A DNA stretch of 64,000 bases, from assembly GCA_020636075.1 (NCBI GenBank), contig JACJYO010000002.1, forward strand, positions 930,001 to 994,000, read 5' to 3'. The notes beneath the pieces were generated by a model. That model was not told the DNA's origin and searched no databases. It saw only the letters and a program-made list of their open reading frames with translations. The DNA comes from Lewinellaceae bacterium (GTDB taxonomy: Bacteria > Bacteroidota > Bacteroidia > Chitinophagales > Saprospiraceae). This document shows, in pieces, positions 54,771-63,347 of this stretch; the first letter of the stretch is position 1; every line of letters begins with the position of its first letter. Made by a program: the position numbers and the translations under genes.

Positions 54771-55928
54771 CATTCTGCAATCTATTTGGCCTACCTTCTG
54801 GCTGCATTGGTGGTGAGCTTGCAGTGGTTATCCTTGGGCGCCAACGAATACGGGTACACGATTTACGAGAACTACATCATTTTCAAAAATTCCTTTACGC
54901 ACCTCGCACAGGGCCTGAACCCCTATGGAATTTATGTGGTGGAGCAGTGGGATCTGTACAAATACAGTCCGGCATTTGCCCTGGCCATGGCGCCTTTTGC
55001 CGCGTTGCCGGATTGGCTGGGCCTGCAGTTGTGGAATTTGCTGAACGCAATACCATTGTTGTGGGGCATTATGAGTATTCCGGTATTGACGCCCAAGCAG
55101 CGCCGATTTCTCGCCTGGTTTATCCTGCCTGAGTTGGTCATTTCCATTCAAAACAGCCAAAGCAACGGCCTGACCGCGGCGCTGATCATCTGGTGCTGGG
55201 TGGCGTTGGAAAACAACAAACCGGTGTGGAGCGCCTGGTGGGCATCAGCCGGGGGCTTTCTCAAGATATTCGGTGTGTTCGCAGCCGTGCCGGCCATGGT
55301 GTACCCACAACGCCGGGCTTTTGTTCCTGCCCTAGCGTTTTGGTCGGTTTTGCTGGTGCTGGTTCCATTGGTAGTGGTATCACCGGGCCAACTGTGGCAG
55401 GTATACCAGTGGTGGTTCGAATTATTGCAAGAGGATCACACTGCATCGGTCGGTTTATCGGTATTGGGCTGGCTGGAGACCTGGTTTGGCTGGGAGGCAC
55501 CAAAACTGGGCGTTACGCTGTTTGGTCTGCTGGTGCTGGGATTTTCAACCCTTGCCGTATACCGCCAACGGGATGCCGAAGGGATGCCTCCGGTACTCAG
55601 CAGGCAATTGCTCTGGGCGTCGCTGCTGATCTGGGTGGTCATTTTCAATCATAAAGCCGAGTCGCCCACATTTGTGATTGCCCTGATCGGGGTGGCTCTT
55701 TGGTATATGAGTTTTGAAAAGCCGGCATGGTGGGTCAAGGTGCTGCTTTGGACCGCTTTTGCGCTGGCTTCCCTGTCGCCAACTGATGTTTTCCCGCGTG
55801 AAATTCGCAATCAGATTGTGCAACCTTACGTCCTGAAAGCCGTGCCCTGTATATTAATTTGGTTCTTAATTAGCATTCGGCTTTTGCAGCAACCAAAGCA
55901 ACAGCTACCTTTGACCTCTCATGAATAA
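54744..55928 (+). CDS. GT87-like (DUF2029) membrane glycosyltransferase
   Basis: Up to 394 residues with about ten membrane helices. The loop GLNPYGIYVVEQWDLYKYSPAFALAMAPFA after the first helix is typical of GT87/DUF2029 mannosyltransferase-like proteins, which use polyprenyl-phosphate sugars. Start is unusual: there is no ATG before residue 82, and the only early options are GTG at 54744 inside the repeat arm or TTG/GTG codons soon after it. The first 12 residues (NHSALRIPHSAI) are therefore repeat-encoded. It overlaps the GtrA gene by 8 bp, suggesting coupled expression and a joint role in lipid-linked sugar handling. Confidence 0.78.
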   Translation: MNHSALRIPHSAIYLAYLLAALVVSLQWLSLGANEYGYTIYENYIIFKNSFTHLAQGLNPYGIYVVEQWDLYKYSPAFALAMAPFAALPDWLGLQLWNLLNAIPLLWGIMSIPVLTPKQRRFLAWFILPELVISIQNSQSNGLTAALIIWCWVALENNKPVWSAWWASAGGFLKIFGVFAAVPAMVYPQRRAFVPALAFWSVLLVLVPLVVVSPGQLWQVYQWWFELLQEDHTASVGLSVLGWLETWFGWEAPKLGVTLFGLLVLGFSTLAVYRQRDAEGMPPVLSRQLLWASLLIWVVIFNHKAESPTFVIALIGVALWYMSFEKPAWWVKVLLWTAFALASLSPTDVFPREIRNQIVQPYVLKAVPCILIWFLISIRLLQQPKQQLPLTSHE

Positions 55929-56307
55929 CGACCTGCTCTGGAAATTCCTGAAATTTGGCGTCGTCGGCTTCTCCGGCGTATTTGTTGACTTTGGAATCAC
56001 CTGGCTGTGCCGGGAAAAACTGCGGCTGAACCAATACCTGGCGAACAGTACCGGTTTTATGTGCGCCGTTGTCAGCAACTATTTTTTCAACCGCATCTGG
56101 ACCTTCGAAAGCCATGACCCTTCCGTCATGATGCAGTTTTCCAAATTCCTGATTGCATCGTTGGTCGGCCTGGGCCTCAACAACGGCATTATTTACCTGC
56201 TCAATGAGCGGTACCGCCTTAATTTTTATCTGGCAAAAATTGTAGCCACCGCCGGAGTGACGGTTTGGAACTTCTGGGCGAATTACACATTCACCTTCAC
56301 CGGATGA
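55921..56307 (+). CDS. GtrA-family membrane protein
   Basis: 128 residues with four hydrophobic helices. LWKFLKFGVVGFSGVFVDFGITWLC and NFWANYTFTF at the ends are the GtrA family hallmarks. GtrA-like proteins are thought to flip or help transfer polyprenyl-phosphate-linked sugars across the inner membrane. The start overlaps the end of the GT87-like gene by 8 bp, so translation is probably coupled. This pair could serve cell-surface polysaccharide or lipid glycosylation; the sugar is unknown. Confidence 0.88.
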   Translation: MNNDLLWKFLKFGVVGFSGVFVDFGITWLCREKLRLNQYLANSTGFMCAVVSNYFFNRIWTFESHDPSVMMQFSKFLIASLVGLGLNNGIIYLLNERYRLNFYLAKIVATAGVTVWNFWANYTFTFTG

Positions 56308-56343
56308 GGCACTGAGCGGAGTGCTGCGCCTCTTCCCCACCCC

Positions 56344-56535
56344 CTACTGACGCTTGACGTTTACGGCAGTGGTACCGCGGGTATCGCGCTTGGTTTCAAA
56401 GGTGACCGTATCGCCATCTCGGATGTTGTCGAGCAAGCCGGTGACGTGCACGAAAAACTCCTGATTGGTGGATTCGTCTACGATAAAGCCGTAGCCTTTG
56501 CTTTTGTTGAAAAACTTGACCGTTCCTTTGTTCAT
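56344..56535 (-). CDS. Cold-shock-domain protein (CspA family)
   Basis: 63 residues, one complete cold-shock OB-fold domain: MNKGTVKFFNKSKGYGFI with RNP1 (KGYGFI) and RNP2-like FFVHV. The usual length is 65-70 residues. It binds single-stranded RNA or DNA and acts as an RNA chaperone. Its start is followed upstream by the inverted-repeat element at 56551-56702, which lies in the leader or promoter region. Confidence 0.93.
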   Translation of the reverse strand: MNKGTVKFFNKSKGYGFIVDESTNQEFFVHVTGLLDNIRDGDTVTFETKRDTRGTTAVNVKRQ

Positions 56536-56550
56536 GTTTAGGGAGTTTTA

Positions 56551-56702
56551 TGAATTACGATCTGCGATTTACGAGTTTCGATTGGTCCAACTTTCTGTGT
56601 GTGAGCGTCCTCGCGCATTTGAAAAAATCCGAATGAAGCGACAAACCAACCAACCCGGCAAGATGAACCAATCGTAACTCGTAAATCGTAGCTCGCAAAT
56701 TA
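56551..56702. repeat. Inverted-repeat element, TTACGATTGGTTCA family, copy 2
   Basis: Arms 56551-56589 and 56664-56702 are inverted repeats with about seven mismatches in 39. The arm sequence matches the element at 12203-12350 (TTACGA words, inner end GATTGGTYCA), but the 74-nt centre is unrelated. The right arm again ends one or two bases before the stop codon of a minus-strand gene. Confidence 0.85.
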
Positions 56703-56703
56703 A

Positions 56704-57210
56704 TTAATGATGGTGCCCGCCAGCACCGTGCACGTGGCCATGCTCCAACTCGGCCGGATCAGCATCGCGCACCAGTTCCACGTGACCGGTAAAATACAAA
56801 TCGACACCAGCCATGGGGTGGTTAAAGTCCAATTTTACTTTTTCCAACCCAACCCAGGCCACAGTGCCCTGAAAGCGGTTGCCTTCCTGATCTGTCAGCG
56901 GGATGGAGCGGCCAACTTCGAGCAAGCCATCCGGAATTTTCCCATCCATTTCAAACATCGATTTAGGCACTTCCACCAATGCTTTTTCGTCGTATTCGCC
57001 GTATGCATCGGCAGCCTTAATGCCAAAAGCAAATTTATCGCCGGTTTTCAGGCCTTTAATATTGGATTCAAAATCGGGGATCATCATGCCAACCCCGTAA
57101 ATAAATCCCAGGGGTTCGCGGCCTTCAGTAGATTCGATTTTTTCGCCTTCGGCATTGCCTTCGGTCAACGTGTAGTGCACCAGCACTACTTTTTTTTCTT
57201 CTATAACCAT
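56704..57210 (-). CDS. SlyD-like FKBP-type peptidyl-prolyl isomerase
   Basis: 168 residues from the ATG at 57210. FKBP core: VVLVHYTLTEGNAEGEKIEST, PLGFIYGVGMMIPDFESNIKGLKTGDKFAF (about 35-65), an inserted flap region with AYGEYDEKALVEVPKSMF, and return of the core in FNHPMAGVDLYFTGHVELV. The C-terminus is His-rich (HGHVHGAGGHHH), as in SlyD, which binds Ni2+ and other metals. It assists proline-limited folding in the cytoplasm and possibly metal supply. A start five codons upstream (57225) is less likely. Confidence 0.92.
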   Translation of the reverse strand: MVIEEKKVVLVHYTLTEGNAEGEKIESTEGREPLGFIYGVGMMIPDFESNIKGLKTGDKFAFGIKAADAYGEYDEKALVEVPKSMFEMDGKIPDGLLEVGRSIPLTDQEGNRFQGTVAWVGLEKVKLDFNHPMAGVDLYFTGHVELVRDADPAELEHGHVHGAGGHHH

Positions 57211-57270
57211 TTTTTGGATTTGCAATAGTGGTGAGAATAATGATGGACAAAGGTAGCCCTTTTTCCAAAT

Positions 57271-58302
57271 CTATCGGGACTCCAGGTCTTTTTTATAACG
57301 GAAGTAGCCCTGAACGAATTGCCAGGCGGCGCGGTGTGAAGTCGGCCGAATGCCGCGGTTACGTTGGGCCTTATGCAGGTCGAACAAGATTTGCCAATGG
57401 CGGTAAAAATCGCGGTATGCACGCAGGACCCCATATTGAGGGTCGTACACGTGTGCCGGCTCGGCCAAGATGCCATTCAGCTCCATGACTTGAAATGACC
57501 CTTTCAGCAAGTCTTCCAGGGAGGCGCATTTCAGATCGAAGCGCCCATACAACACCCCGTCGATCTGCCGGCAAACCTGCTCGAATACCGCTTCCAATGC
57601 GGGCTCGATCAAATGATTCCCATTCAAAAATTTGGTCCCCCGGATATGGTTGCCAATAGGCTCCAGCAACACTGCTTCGCCTGACTCGGGAATACGATCC
57701 AACAACCCGGGATTCTCTTGTTCGAAACGCTCCAGTTGGAATGCTGCACGCGGGCGAACCGCCATGAGCTGCCGAATACTGGACCGGCCATCACCAGTGA
57801 CGCTTAAAAATTCCTTGATGCAAATGGAGCTAACGCCAAAGCGTCCGTTATCCGGAAATCGGTGAAACAAAACACTCAATTCCAACGGATGCGTTAAAAA
57901 CTCCTGGATTAAAAACGGCACAGGATAGCGTTCCAAATGTTGCCTGAGCGGTCCCTCCGCTGTGAATTTTTGCACCAAAAACCCGCGTTCGCCTACATCC
58001 GGTTTGGCGACAACCGGAAAATCAAGGCCAATGGCCTGCATGGCAGCCCGGACGTTTTCGAAGGTCATGTCCGGCAAAACAAGCACTGTTTTTGGCTTGA
58101 TCAAATCCGGCACCAGTTTCAGGATGTCATGCTTGGACTCACCGACCGCACCACCCAGTGGGATAGCCGGATTGACATTACTAAAGAAAAACAAATGCCG
58201 GGCCCGCAGTGCAAACCAGCTGTAAAAAGTGTACACCGGCACATTAGCCAGCCACCAGGGGAGATACTCCCAAACAGTCCATTTTTTTAGCCAGAGGATC
58301 AA
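57271..58302 (-). CDS. ATP-grasp domain protein of unknown substrate
   Basis: 343 residues. The N-terminal 75 residues are rich in Trp and aromatic residues (WTVWEYLPWWLANVPVYTFYSWFALRARHLFFF). An ATP-grasp fold follows: lysine in FPVVAKPDVGERGFLVQKF, QEFLTHPLELSVLFHRFP, and the metal-binding end VLYGRFDLKCASLEDLLKGSFQVMELNGILAEP. Such enzymes join a carboxylate and an amine or thiol using ATP; the substrate is not evident. It follows a methyltransferase gene by 26 bp on the same strand, so the two may act on the same small molecule. Confidence 0.8.
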   Translation of the reverse strand: MILWLKKWTVWEYLPWWLANVPVYTFYSWFALRARHLFFFSNVNPAIPLGGAVGESKHDILKLVPDLIKPKTVLVLPDMTFENVRAAMQAIGLDFPVVAKPDVGERGFLVQKFTAEGPLRQHLERYPVPFLIQEFLTHPLELSVLFHRFPDNGRFGVSSICIKEFLSVTGDGRSSIRQLMAVRPRAAFQLERFEQENPGLLDRIPESGEAVLLEPIGNHIRGTKFLNGNHLIEPALEAVFEQVCRQIDGVLYGRFDLKCASLEDLLKGSFQVMELNGILAEPAHVYDPQYGVLRAYRDFYRHWQILFDLHKAQRNRGIRPTSHRAAWQFVQGYFRYKKDLESR

Positions 58303-58328
58303 TGCCTGATTGAGTGATTGAGTGAAGT

Positions 58329-59153
58329 TTAAAAATGCCAGGGTTTGCAGCGGCTTGGGAGGAGTTTAAAGTGTTGTTTGTTTTTAAAATCCGGATTGAA
58401 AAACGCAAGGCTGAGATCAAAAAGATCTACGGTCAATGTCACTTGCGGGTGTTGTTGGATTGCTTTCCAGGCAGCCGTCATTTCTGTCGACCAATAGATA
58501 TCGTCAAATACCAGCACTGTTTGCGCATGCACATGCGGCAAGCACTGCTCAAAATACTGTAACGTGGCATCTGCCCGGTGGTGCCCGTCAAAAAATACGA
58601 AATCAACCGTTTTCAAGGATTTCAGGCCTGCCGGCAAATTTTCCTGAAAAGGTCCGGTCTGCACCTGCACATTTTTATGAAGCCCCAATATTTCCAGGTT
58701 TGCTTTGGCGATATGTGCACAATCCGGGCTGCCCTCCATTGAAATGATCGTGGCCGAGCGTACGGCGGCAGCCAGATACATGGTGCCAACGCCAAGCGAA
58801 GTACCCAACTCCAGTACATGCTGCGGTTTTAGCCATTGCGCCAGGCGGAACAGCCATTGGCCTTGCCGGCTGCTGCTGGCCGCGCGTTGGACAATTTGCC
58901 GGATTGGCGCCCGCCGATGGGCGGCGTCTCCTCCCGGAGGTGCCGCGCCATAATCTGCGACGTCGATCACCAGATTACTTTGTTGCATTTTTCTTCGAAT
59001 AGCCTCCACGTCGCGAAATGCATAATACCAGCGTTGATCTTCCAAAACAGCGTTCACCAGTTCAAATACAAACGGTGAATGGACCCGGAACTTGGTGTCG
59101 GCAGCTTTGTAAAAAGCCAGAAACTGCCGGATTGGATATCCGTGTTTTTGCAA
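58329..59153 (-). CDS. Class I SAM-dependent methyltransferase with TTG start
   Basis: 274 residues. The conserved N-terminal part FLAFYKAADTKFRVHSPFVFELVNAVLEDQRWYYAF starts close to a TTG codon (59153). An in-frame TGA lies 27 bp upstream and no ATG occurs before the MQQSN region, so TTG is the most likely start. Motif I is VLELGTSLGVGTMYLAAAV (about 113-131), motif II IISMEGSPDCA, and FVFFDGHHRADATL plus VLVFDDIYWSTEMTAAW fit O-methyltransferase-type folds. Substrate unknown. First gene of a pair with the ATP-grasp gene. Confidence 0.8.
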   Translation of the reverse strand: MQKHGYPIRQFLAFYKAADTKFRVHSPFVFELVNAVLEDQRWYYAFRDVEAIRRKMQQSNLVIDVADYGAAPPGGDAAHRRAPIRQIVQRAASSSRQGQWLFRLAQWLKPQHVLELGTSLGVGTMYLAAAVRSATIISMEGSPDCAHIAKANLEILGLHKNVQVQTGPFQENLPAGLKSLKTVDFVFFDGHHRADATLQYFEQCLPHVHAQTVLVFDDIYWSTEMTAAWKAIQQHPQVTLTVDLFDLSLAFFNPDFKNKQHFKLLPSRCKPWHF

Positions 59154-59335
59154 AACAGCGTATTCGTTGTTAAAAAATCAGGGCGGTGAAAATACGACGC
59201 TTTCTATCGCTAACAGCCAAAATGTTAAATCTCCGGGGTTTCGTGGTTAAGAAAAATTTAAACCAAACCAGCCGGAACATAGCCCCCACGACAGCCCGTT
59301 TTTAGCCTGTCATTTTCAAACAAAACACTACCAAT

Positions 59336-59872
59336 ATGACACGCATCTGCTTCTGCTCAGTCGCCCTCGGTTTGTTGCTTTTTGCCAACAACGCACAGGC
59401 TCAATCGTACAAAACCGCTGCCGGTATCCGCGTTGATAAAGGCTTCAATATCACCGTTCAACAACATATCGTGAATAACTGGACCGCTGAAGGAATCGTC
59501 CACACTTCGGTGGGCTCCGACAATCTCGGCCTTACCCTGCTGGCCGAAAAACACCAGAAAATTCTGTTTCGCGGCCTGAATTTGTACTATGGCGCCGGTG
59601 GCCACTACTACGCCCAAAACGACCCGACACAAACCGAAACAACAGTCAAAAACCACGTTTACGGTCTTTCGATGATCGGTGGCGCCGAAGTTTCCCTCGG
59701 CCGCATCAACCTGGCACTCGACTGGAAACCTGAATTGCATTTCAGCGAATCCAGCCAGCCGTTCAATTGGAATGGCGCCTCGCTTTCGGTCCGGTATATT
59801 TTTGCCAAACGCGAGAAAAAACGGATCCGCGACTGGAAGATTTTCGGTGGCGGGAAGAAAAAGAAAAAGTAA
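59336..59872 (+). CDS. Exported beta-rich protein, possibly small outer membrane barrel
   Basis: 178 residues. Signal peptide (about 1-22, ending AQAQ), then alternating strands with aromatic residues (NLYYGAGGHYYAQND, HVYGLSMIGGAEVSLGRINLALDWKPELHF, ASLSVRYIFAK) that suggest an eight-stranded barrel or similar. The end is very basic (KKRIRDWKIFGGGKKKKK). No named family recognised. It is followed by two hairpins (59884-59908 and 59916-59953). Confidence 0.65.
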   Translation: MTRICFCSVALGLLLFANNAQAQSYKTAAGIRVDKGFNITVQQHIVNNWTAEGIVHTSVGSDNLGLTLLAEKHQKILFRGLNLYYGAGGHYYAQNDPTQTETTVKNHVYGLSMIGGAEVSLGRINLALDWKPELHFSESSQPFNWNGASLSVRYIFAKREKKRIRDWKIFGGGKKKKK

Positions 59873-59915
59873 TCCCCCCCTGCAATGCCGATTCCAATGA
59901 CCGGCATTCAATTTT

Positions 59916-59953
59916 CAATAAAACGGGCTGCCTTCGGGTGGCCCGTTTTATTG
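59916..59953. terminator. Bidirectional hairpin terminator
   Basis: CAATAAAACGGGC and GCCCGTTTTATTG form a perfect 13-bp stem around a 12-nt loop, with T-rich flanks. A second hairpin (AATGCCG/CGGCATT, 59884-59908) lies just before it. It ends the 59336-59872 transcript. Confidence 0.75.
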
Positions 59954-59973
59954 AACACCGGTATCTTGCAGCC

Positions 59974-60894
59974 ATGGAATTTGGAAAACTTCCTTCGGTT
60001 GAGCAGGTGGATTTTAGTTTTCAGGATGATCCATCGGAAAACGCGACTGTGCTTCAAACGCGCGCAGGCATCACGACGACACCCCGGATTTACCTCGGCG
60101 CTACCGGCTACAACATGAAAGCCTGGGTAGGGCAATGGTATCCGGCCGGAACTAAATCCAAAGACTATCTGGTGGAATATGGCCGGCAGTTCAATACCAT
60201 TGAACACAATACCACCCACTACCGCATCCCCGACTCGGCAACAGTTGCTCGATGGCGCGACGAGGTTCCCACGGACTTCCGCTATTGCCCGAAAATTCCA
60301 CAGACCATCAGCCATGCACGTAACCTGGGGCTTCATGGACCTGAAATCCAACTATTTTGCGAAGCGATTGATGGACTGGATGAAAAAATGGGCTGTTGTT
60401 TTATGCAATTGCCGCCGTATTTCAGTGTTCAGGATGTGCCGGTTTTAGCCCGCTTTTTGGAACAGTTTCCATGCGACAGAACGCCGTTGGCCGTGGAGGT
60501 ACGCCATGAGTCGTTTTTCCAAAAAAATACAGCTGCCCAGGATTATTTCAATTTACTCGCAGACCAGGGTGTTGCCACAGTAATTACCGATGTTGCTGGG
60601 CGCCGCGATGTGTGCCACATGCGCCTGACAACCGACAAGGTGCTGATACGCTTTGTTGGAAACAGCCTGCACCCGACGGATCACCTGCGTGTGGAAGCCT
60701 GGGCAGAAAGGTTGCGGGATTGGTTTGTGTCCGGACTTCGCGAGGTCTATTTTTTTTGTCACGAACCCGATAATTTACTGGCGCCGGATCTAACTGTTTT
60801 TGCTGCCGCAACATTTCAAAAGGCAATGCCTACTGCCGTACTCAGAGGGCCTGAAGCATATCCTCCGCCGCCGAAACAGGGTACTTTATTTTAA
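59974..60894 (+). CDS. DUF72 family protein
   Basis: 306 residues from the ATG at 59974; the frame is open upstream but runs through the terminator there. DUF72 TIM-barrel-like pattern: IYLGATGYNMKAWVGQWYPAGTKSKDYLVEYGRQFNTIEHNTTHYRIP, FRYCPKIPQTISHARNLG, FLEQFPCDRTPLAVEVRHESFF and VYFFCHEPDNLLAPDL. The family is cytoplasmic with no proven activity. The octamer TATCTTGC ends only 4 nt before the ATG, which would make the mRNA leaderless if it is the -7 box. Confidence 0.88.
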   Translation: MEFGKLPSVEQVDFSFQDDPSENATVLQTRAGITTTPRIYLGATGYNMKAWVGQWYPAGTKSKDYLVEYGRQFNTIEHNTTHYRIPDSATVARWRDEVPTDFRYCPKIPQTISHARNLGLHGPEIQLFCEAIDGLDEKMGCCFMQLPPYFSVQDVPVLARFLEQFPCDRTPLAVEVRHESFFQKNTAAQDYFNLLADQGVATVITDVAGRRDVCHMRLTTDKVLIRFVGNSLHPTDHLRVEAWAERLRDWFVSGLREVYFFCHEPDNLLAPDLTVFAAATFQKAMPTAVLRGPEAYPPPPKQGTLF

Positions 60895-61032
60895 ATTTCA
60901 GTAAAAAAATCGCGCTGTTACCCAATTCTGTACGCATTATTGCACTTTTGCTTTGTGATTGGTTAAACAGTTAACCTTGGTTTAATCCTTAAGGCAAATG
61001 CCCAAAATCTCCCAGAGTTTGCATCGACAAAA

Positions 61033-63111
61033 ATGAATTCCTTACCCTACATACACCGCGATATATCCTGGCTTTCGTTCAACTACCGGGTTTTGCAGGA
61101 GGCTATGGACCCTGCAGTTCCCCTGTTGGAACGGCTTAAATTTTTGGCCATTTACTCCTCCAATCTGGATGAATATTTCCGGATTCGGGTGGCCAATATC
61201 CGCAACCTGAAAAAAGTGGGTAAAAAAACGCAGGCAGCACTTGATTTTGTTCCCCGTGATTTATTGAAGGAAGTACACCGGATTGTCAATCAGCAACAAA
61301 CCGAGTTTTCGGATATTTTTGAGCAGCAGATTGTTCCGGAGTTGCGCAAGCATAATATTTACATGCTTCGGCGGCTTGATCTGAATGATGAGCAGAAGCA
61401 GTTTGTCGAGGGTTATTTCAACAATAACCTGCTGCCTTTCGTAATGCCGGTTTTGTTGGTAAAAGGCCGGATACGCCCTTTCCTGGCCAATGCGCATTTG
61501 TACCTGGCAGTGCATTTGATCCAGCGCAAAAACCCGGACGCCGGTAGCGAGTATGCCCTGGTGAAAATCCCCTCGGATCAATTGCCGCGATTTATTACGC
61601 TGCCTTCACAAAATGGCCGGATCAATATTATCATGCTGGACGACATCGTGCGGCACTCTGTTTCGCTGTTGTTTCCGGGTTATGAAATTCAGGATACCTA
61701 CTCGATCAAACTGACCCGCGATGCCGAGTTGTACATCGACGACGAGTTTTCGGGCGATCTGGTTCAAAAGATCAAATCGAGTCTGGCCAAACGGCAGGTA
61801 GGTCCCGCCAGTCGATTTGTTTACGATCGGGAGATGCCGGGCCACCTGCTGGATTACCTGAAAGACACCTTCGACCTTGGCAAATACGACATGTTGCCGG
61901 AAGGGCGATACCACAATAATTTTGATTTTTTCAAATTCCCGGATTTCGGACTGTATCACCTGAAAAACAAACCCTTGCCGCCACTCCCCCACCCTGTTTT
62001 ACAGGATACGGACGTTCCCTTTCAGATAATTCGGGAAAAAGATCAATTGTTGCACGTACCCTATCAGTCGTATCAATCGGTGGTCAATTTTTTTGAACAT
62101 GCGGCCAACGACCCTAAAGTGACGCATATCAAAGTAATTCAGTACCGGGTAGCGAAGCAAAGTAAAATTCTGGAAGCGTTGATGAATGCCGTCCGGCACG
62201 GCAAGCAGGTTTCGGCCTTTGTCGAAATAAAAGCCCGATTCGACGAAGCCGCGAACCTGGAATGGGGCGAAAAGCTCGATCGGGCCGGTGTGCGGGTACA
62301 TTACTCCTTCCCTGGGGTAAAGGTGCACTCCAAACTGGCTTTGATACGGCGTATTGAAGAAGGCAAACCACGCCTTTACGCTTATCTGGGCACAGGCAAC
62401 TTTCACGAAGAAACCGCACAGGTTTACTCTGATTTTGGCATTTTCACCGCCGATCCTCGGCTGACTATTGAAGTAAGCAATGTGTTTACCTTCCTGGAAA
62501 ACATTAAGCCGCCAAAAAAAGACTTTGAACACCTGTTGGTTGGAAAATTCAACCTTCGCCCCTCCTTGTACGCCCTGATTGACTATGAGATTGCGGCAGC
62601 CAAGGCTAAAAAACCGGCACATATCCTGCTCAAGACTAATAGCCTGGAGGACAAGGAAATCATCCGGAAATTGTACGAAGCATCCAGCGCAGGAGTGAAA
62701 ATCACGCTCATCATTCGAGGCATTTGCTGTCTGGTGCCAGGGCTCAAAGGTGTAAGTGAAAATATTGAGGCATTCAGTATTGTAGACCGGTACCTGGAAC
62801 ATACCCGGATTTTTATGTTTCACCACGGTGGAGAGGATCGCATCCTGTTTTCCAGCGCCGATCTGATGCAACGCAATTTGAGTTTCCGAATTGAAACGGC
62901 ATTTCCGGTGTACGATGAAGATTTGAAAAACGAGGTCCGCGAATTAGTAAAACTTCAGCTCGAAGACAATGTTAAGGCGCGCATCATTGACCCTGAAAAC
63001 CGAAATACTTACCGACGCAGCAACAGCGACATTCCCGTGCGTTCCCAAATTGAAACCTATTTCTATTTCAAACGGAAAATGGAATACCTTCCGGAGCCGG
63101 AAAAAGTGTAA
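61033..63111 (+). CDS. ppk1: Polyphosphate kinase 1
   Basis: 692 residues, the usual length. N-terminal domain with IHRDISWLSFNYRVLQEA and FLAIYSSNLDEYFRIRVANI; the central PPK fold with KVIQYRVAKQSKILEALMNAVRHGKQVSAFVEIKARFDEAANLEWGEKLDRAGVRVHYSFPGVKVHSKLALI, where the His in VHSK is the phosphorylated one; GTGNFHEETAQVYSDFG; and the second His region FMFHHGGEDRILFSSADLMQRNL. It makes inorganic polyphosphate from ATP, reversibly. It stands alone, without an exopolyphosphatase gene next to it in the window. Confidence 0.96.
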   Translation: MNSLPYIHRDISWLSFNYRVLQEAMDPAVPLLERLKFLAIYSSNLDEYFRIRVANIRNLKKVGKKTQAALDFVPRDLLKEVHRIVNQQQTEFSDIFEQQIVPELRKHNIYMLRRLDLNDEQKQFVEGYFNNNLLPFVMPVLLVKGRIRPFLANAHLYLAVHLIQRKNPDAGSEYALVKIPSDQLPRFITLPSQNGRINIIMLDDIVRHSVSLLFPGYEIQDTYSIKLTRDAELYIDDEFSGDLVQKIKSSLAKRQVGPASRFVYDREMPGHLLDYLKDTFDLGKYDMLPEGRYHNNFDFFKFPDFGLYHLKNKPLPPLPHPVLQDTDVPFQIIREKDQLLHVPYQSYQSVVNFFEHAANDPKVTHIKVIQYRVAKQSKILEALMNAVRHGKQVSAFVEIKARFDEAANLEWGEKLDRAGVRVHYSFPGVKVHSKLALIRRIEEGKPRLYAYLGTGNFHEETAQVYSDFGIFTADPRLTIEVSNVFTFLENIKPPKKDFEHLLVGKFNLRPSLYALIDYEIAAAKAKKPAHILLKTNSLEDKEIIRKLYEASSAGVKITLIIRGICCLVPGLKGVSENIEAFSIVDRYLEHTRIFMFHHGGEDRILFSSADLMQRNLSFRIETAFPVYDEDLKNEVRELVKLQLEDNVKARIIDPENRNTYRRSNSDIPVRSQIETYFYFKRKMEYLPEPEKV

Positions 63112-63161
63112 AACAGAAAAAAAATTGTGCTAAACGTTTGCCGGTTTACAAAGCACGCACT

Positions 63162-63169
63162 TATCTTTG
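63162..63169 (+). promoter_or_regulatory. Promoter of tRNA-Gly
   Basis: The -7 box TATCTTTG matches the Bacteroidota consensus, and TTTG at 63137-63140 is a suitable -33 element (21-bp spacer). The tRNA starts 40 bp downstream. Confidence 0.8.
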
Positions 63170-63208
63170 CACCCGCAATCAGGAACAACGGTCCCTGAAA
63201 GTTAAAAT

Positions 63209-63281
63209 GCGGAAATAGCTCAGCTGGTAGAGCGCAACCTTGCCAAGGTTGAGGTCGCGAGTTCGAATCTCGTTTTCCGCT
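63209..63281 (+). tRNA. tRNA-Gly(GCC)
   Basis: A 73-nt cloverleaf: acceptor GCGGAAA pairs with TTTCCGC, D arm GCTC/GAGC, anticodon stem CAACC/GGTTG with loop TTGCCAA (anticodon GCC), T arm GCGAG-TTCGAAT-CTCGT, discriminator T. CCA is not encoded. Followed 8 bp later by its own terminator. Confidence 0.97.
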
Positions 63282-63289
63282 CAAAGAAG

Positions 63290-63312
63290 CCCACGCAGTG
63301 CGTGGGTTTTTT
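63290..63312 (+). terminator. Terminator after tRNA-Gly
   Basis: CCCACGC-agt-GCGTGGG hairpin followed by six T residues: a compact rho-independent terminator separating the two tRNA transcripts. Confidence 0.85.
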
Positions 63313-63325
63313 CGTTTTTATGGCC

Positions 63326-63333
63326 TACTTTTG
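63326..63333 (+). promoter_or_regulatory. Promoter -7 box of the split tRNA-Leu
   Basis: TACTTTTG matches TAnnTTTG and ends 14 bp before the tRNA-Leu 5' end. With the terminator just upstream, the intron-containing tRNA probably has its own promoter and a very short leader. Confidence 0.7.
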
Positions 63334-63347
63334 TCGGCATTCGAACA

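Noticed and set aside
59767..59973. N-terminal extension of the DUF72 gene
   Set aside because: It would cross a strong terminator and overlap the preceding gene; the family match starts after 59974.
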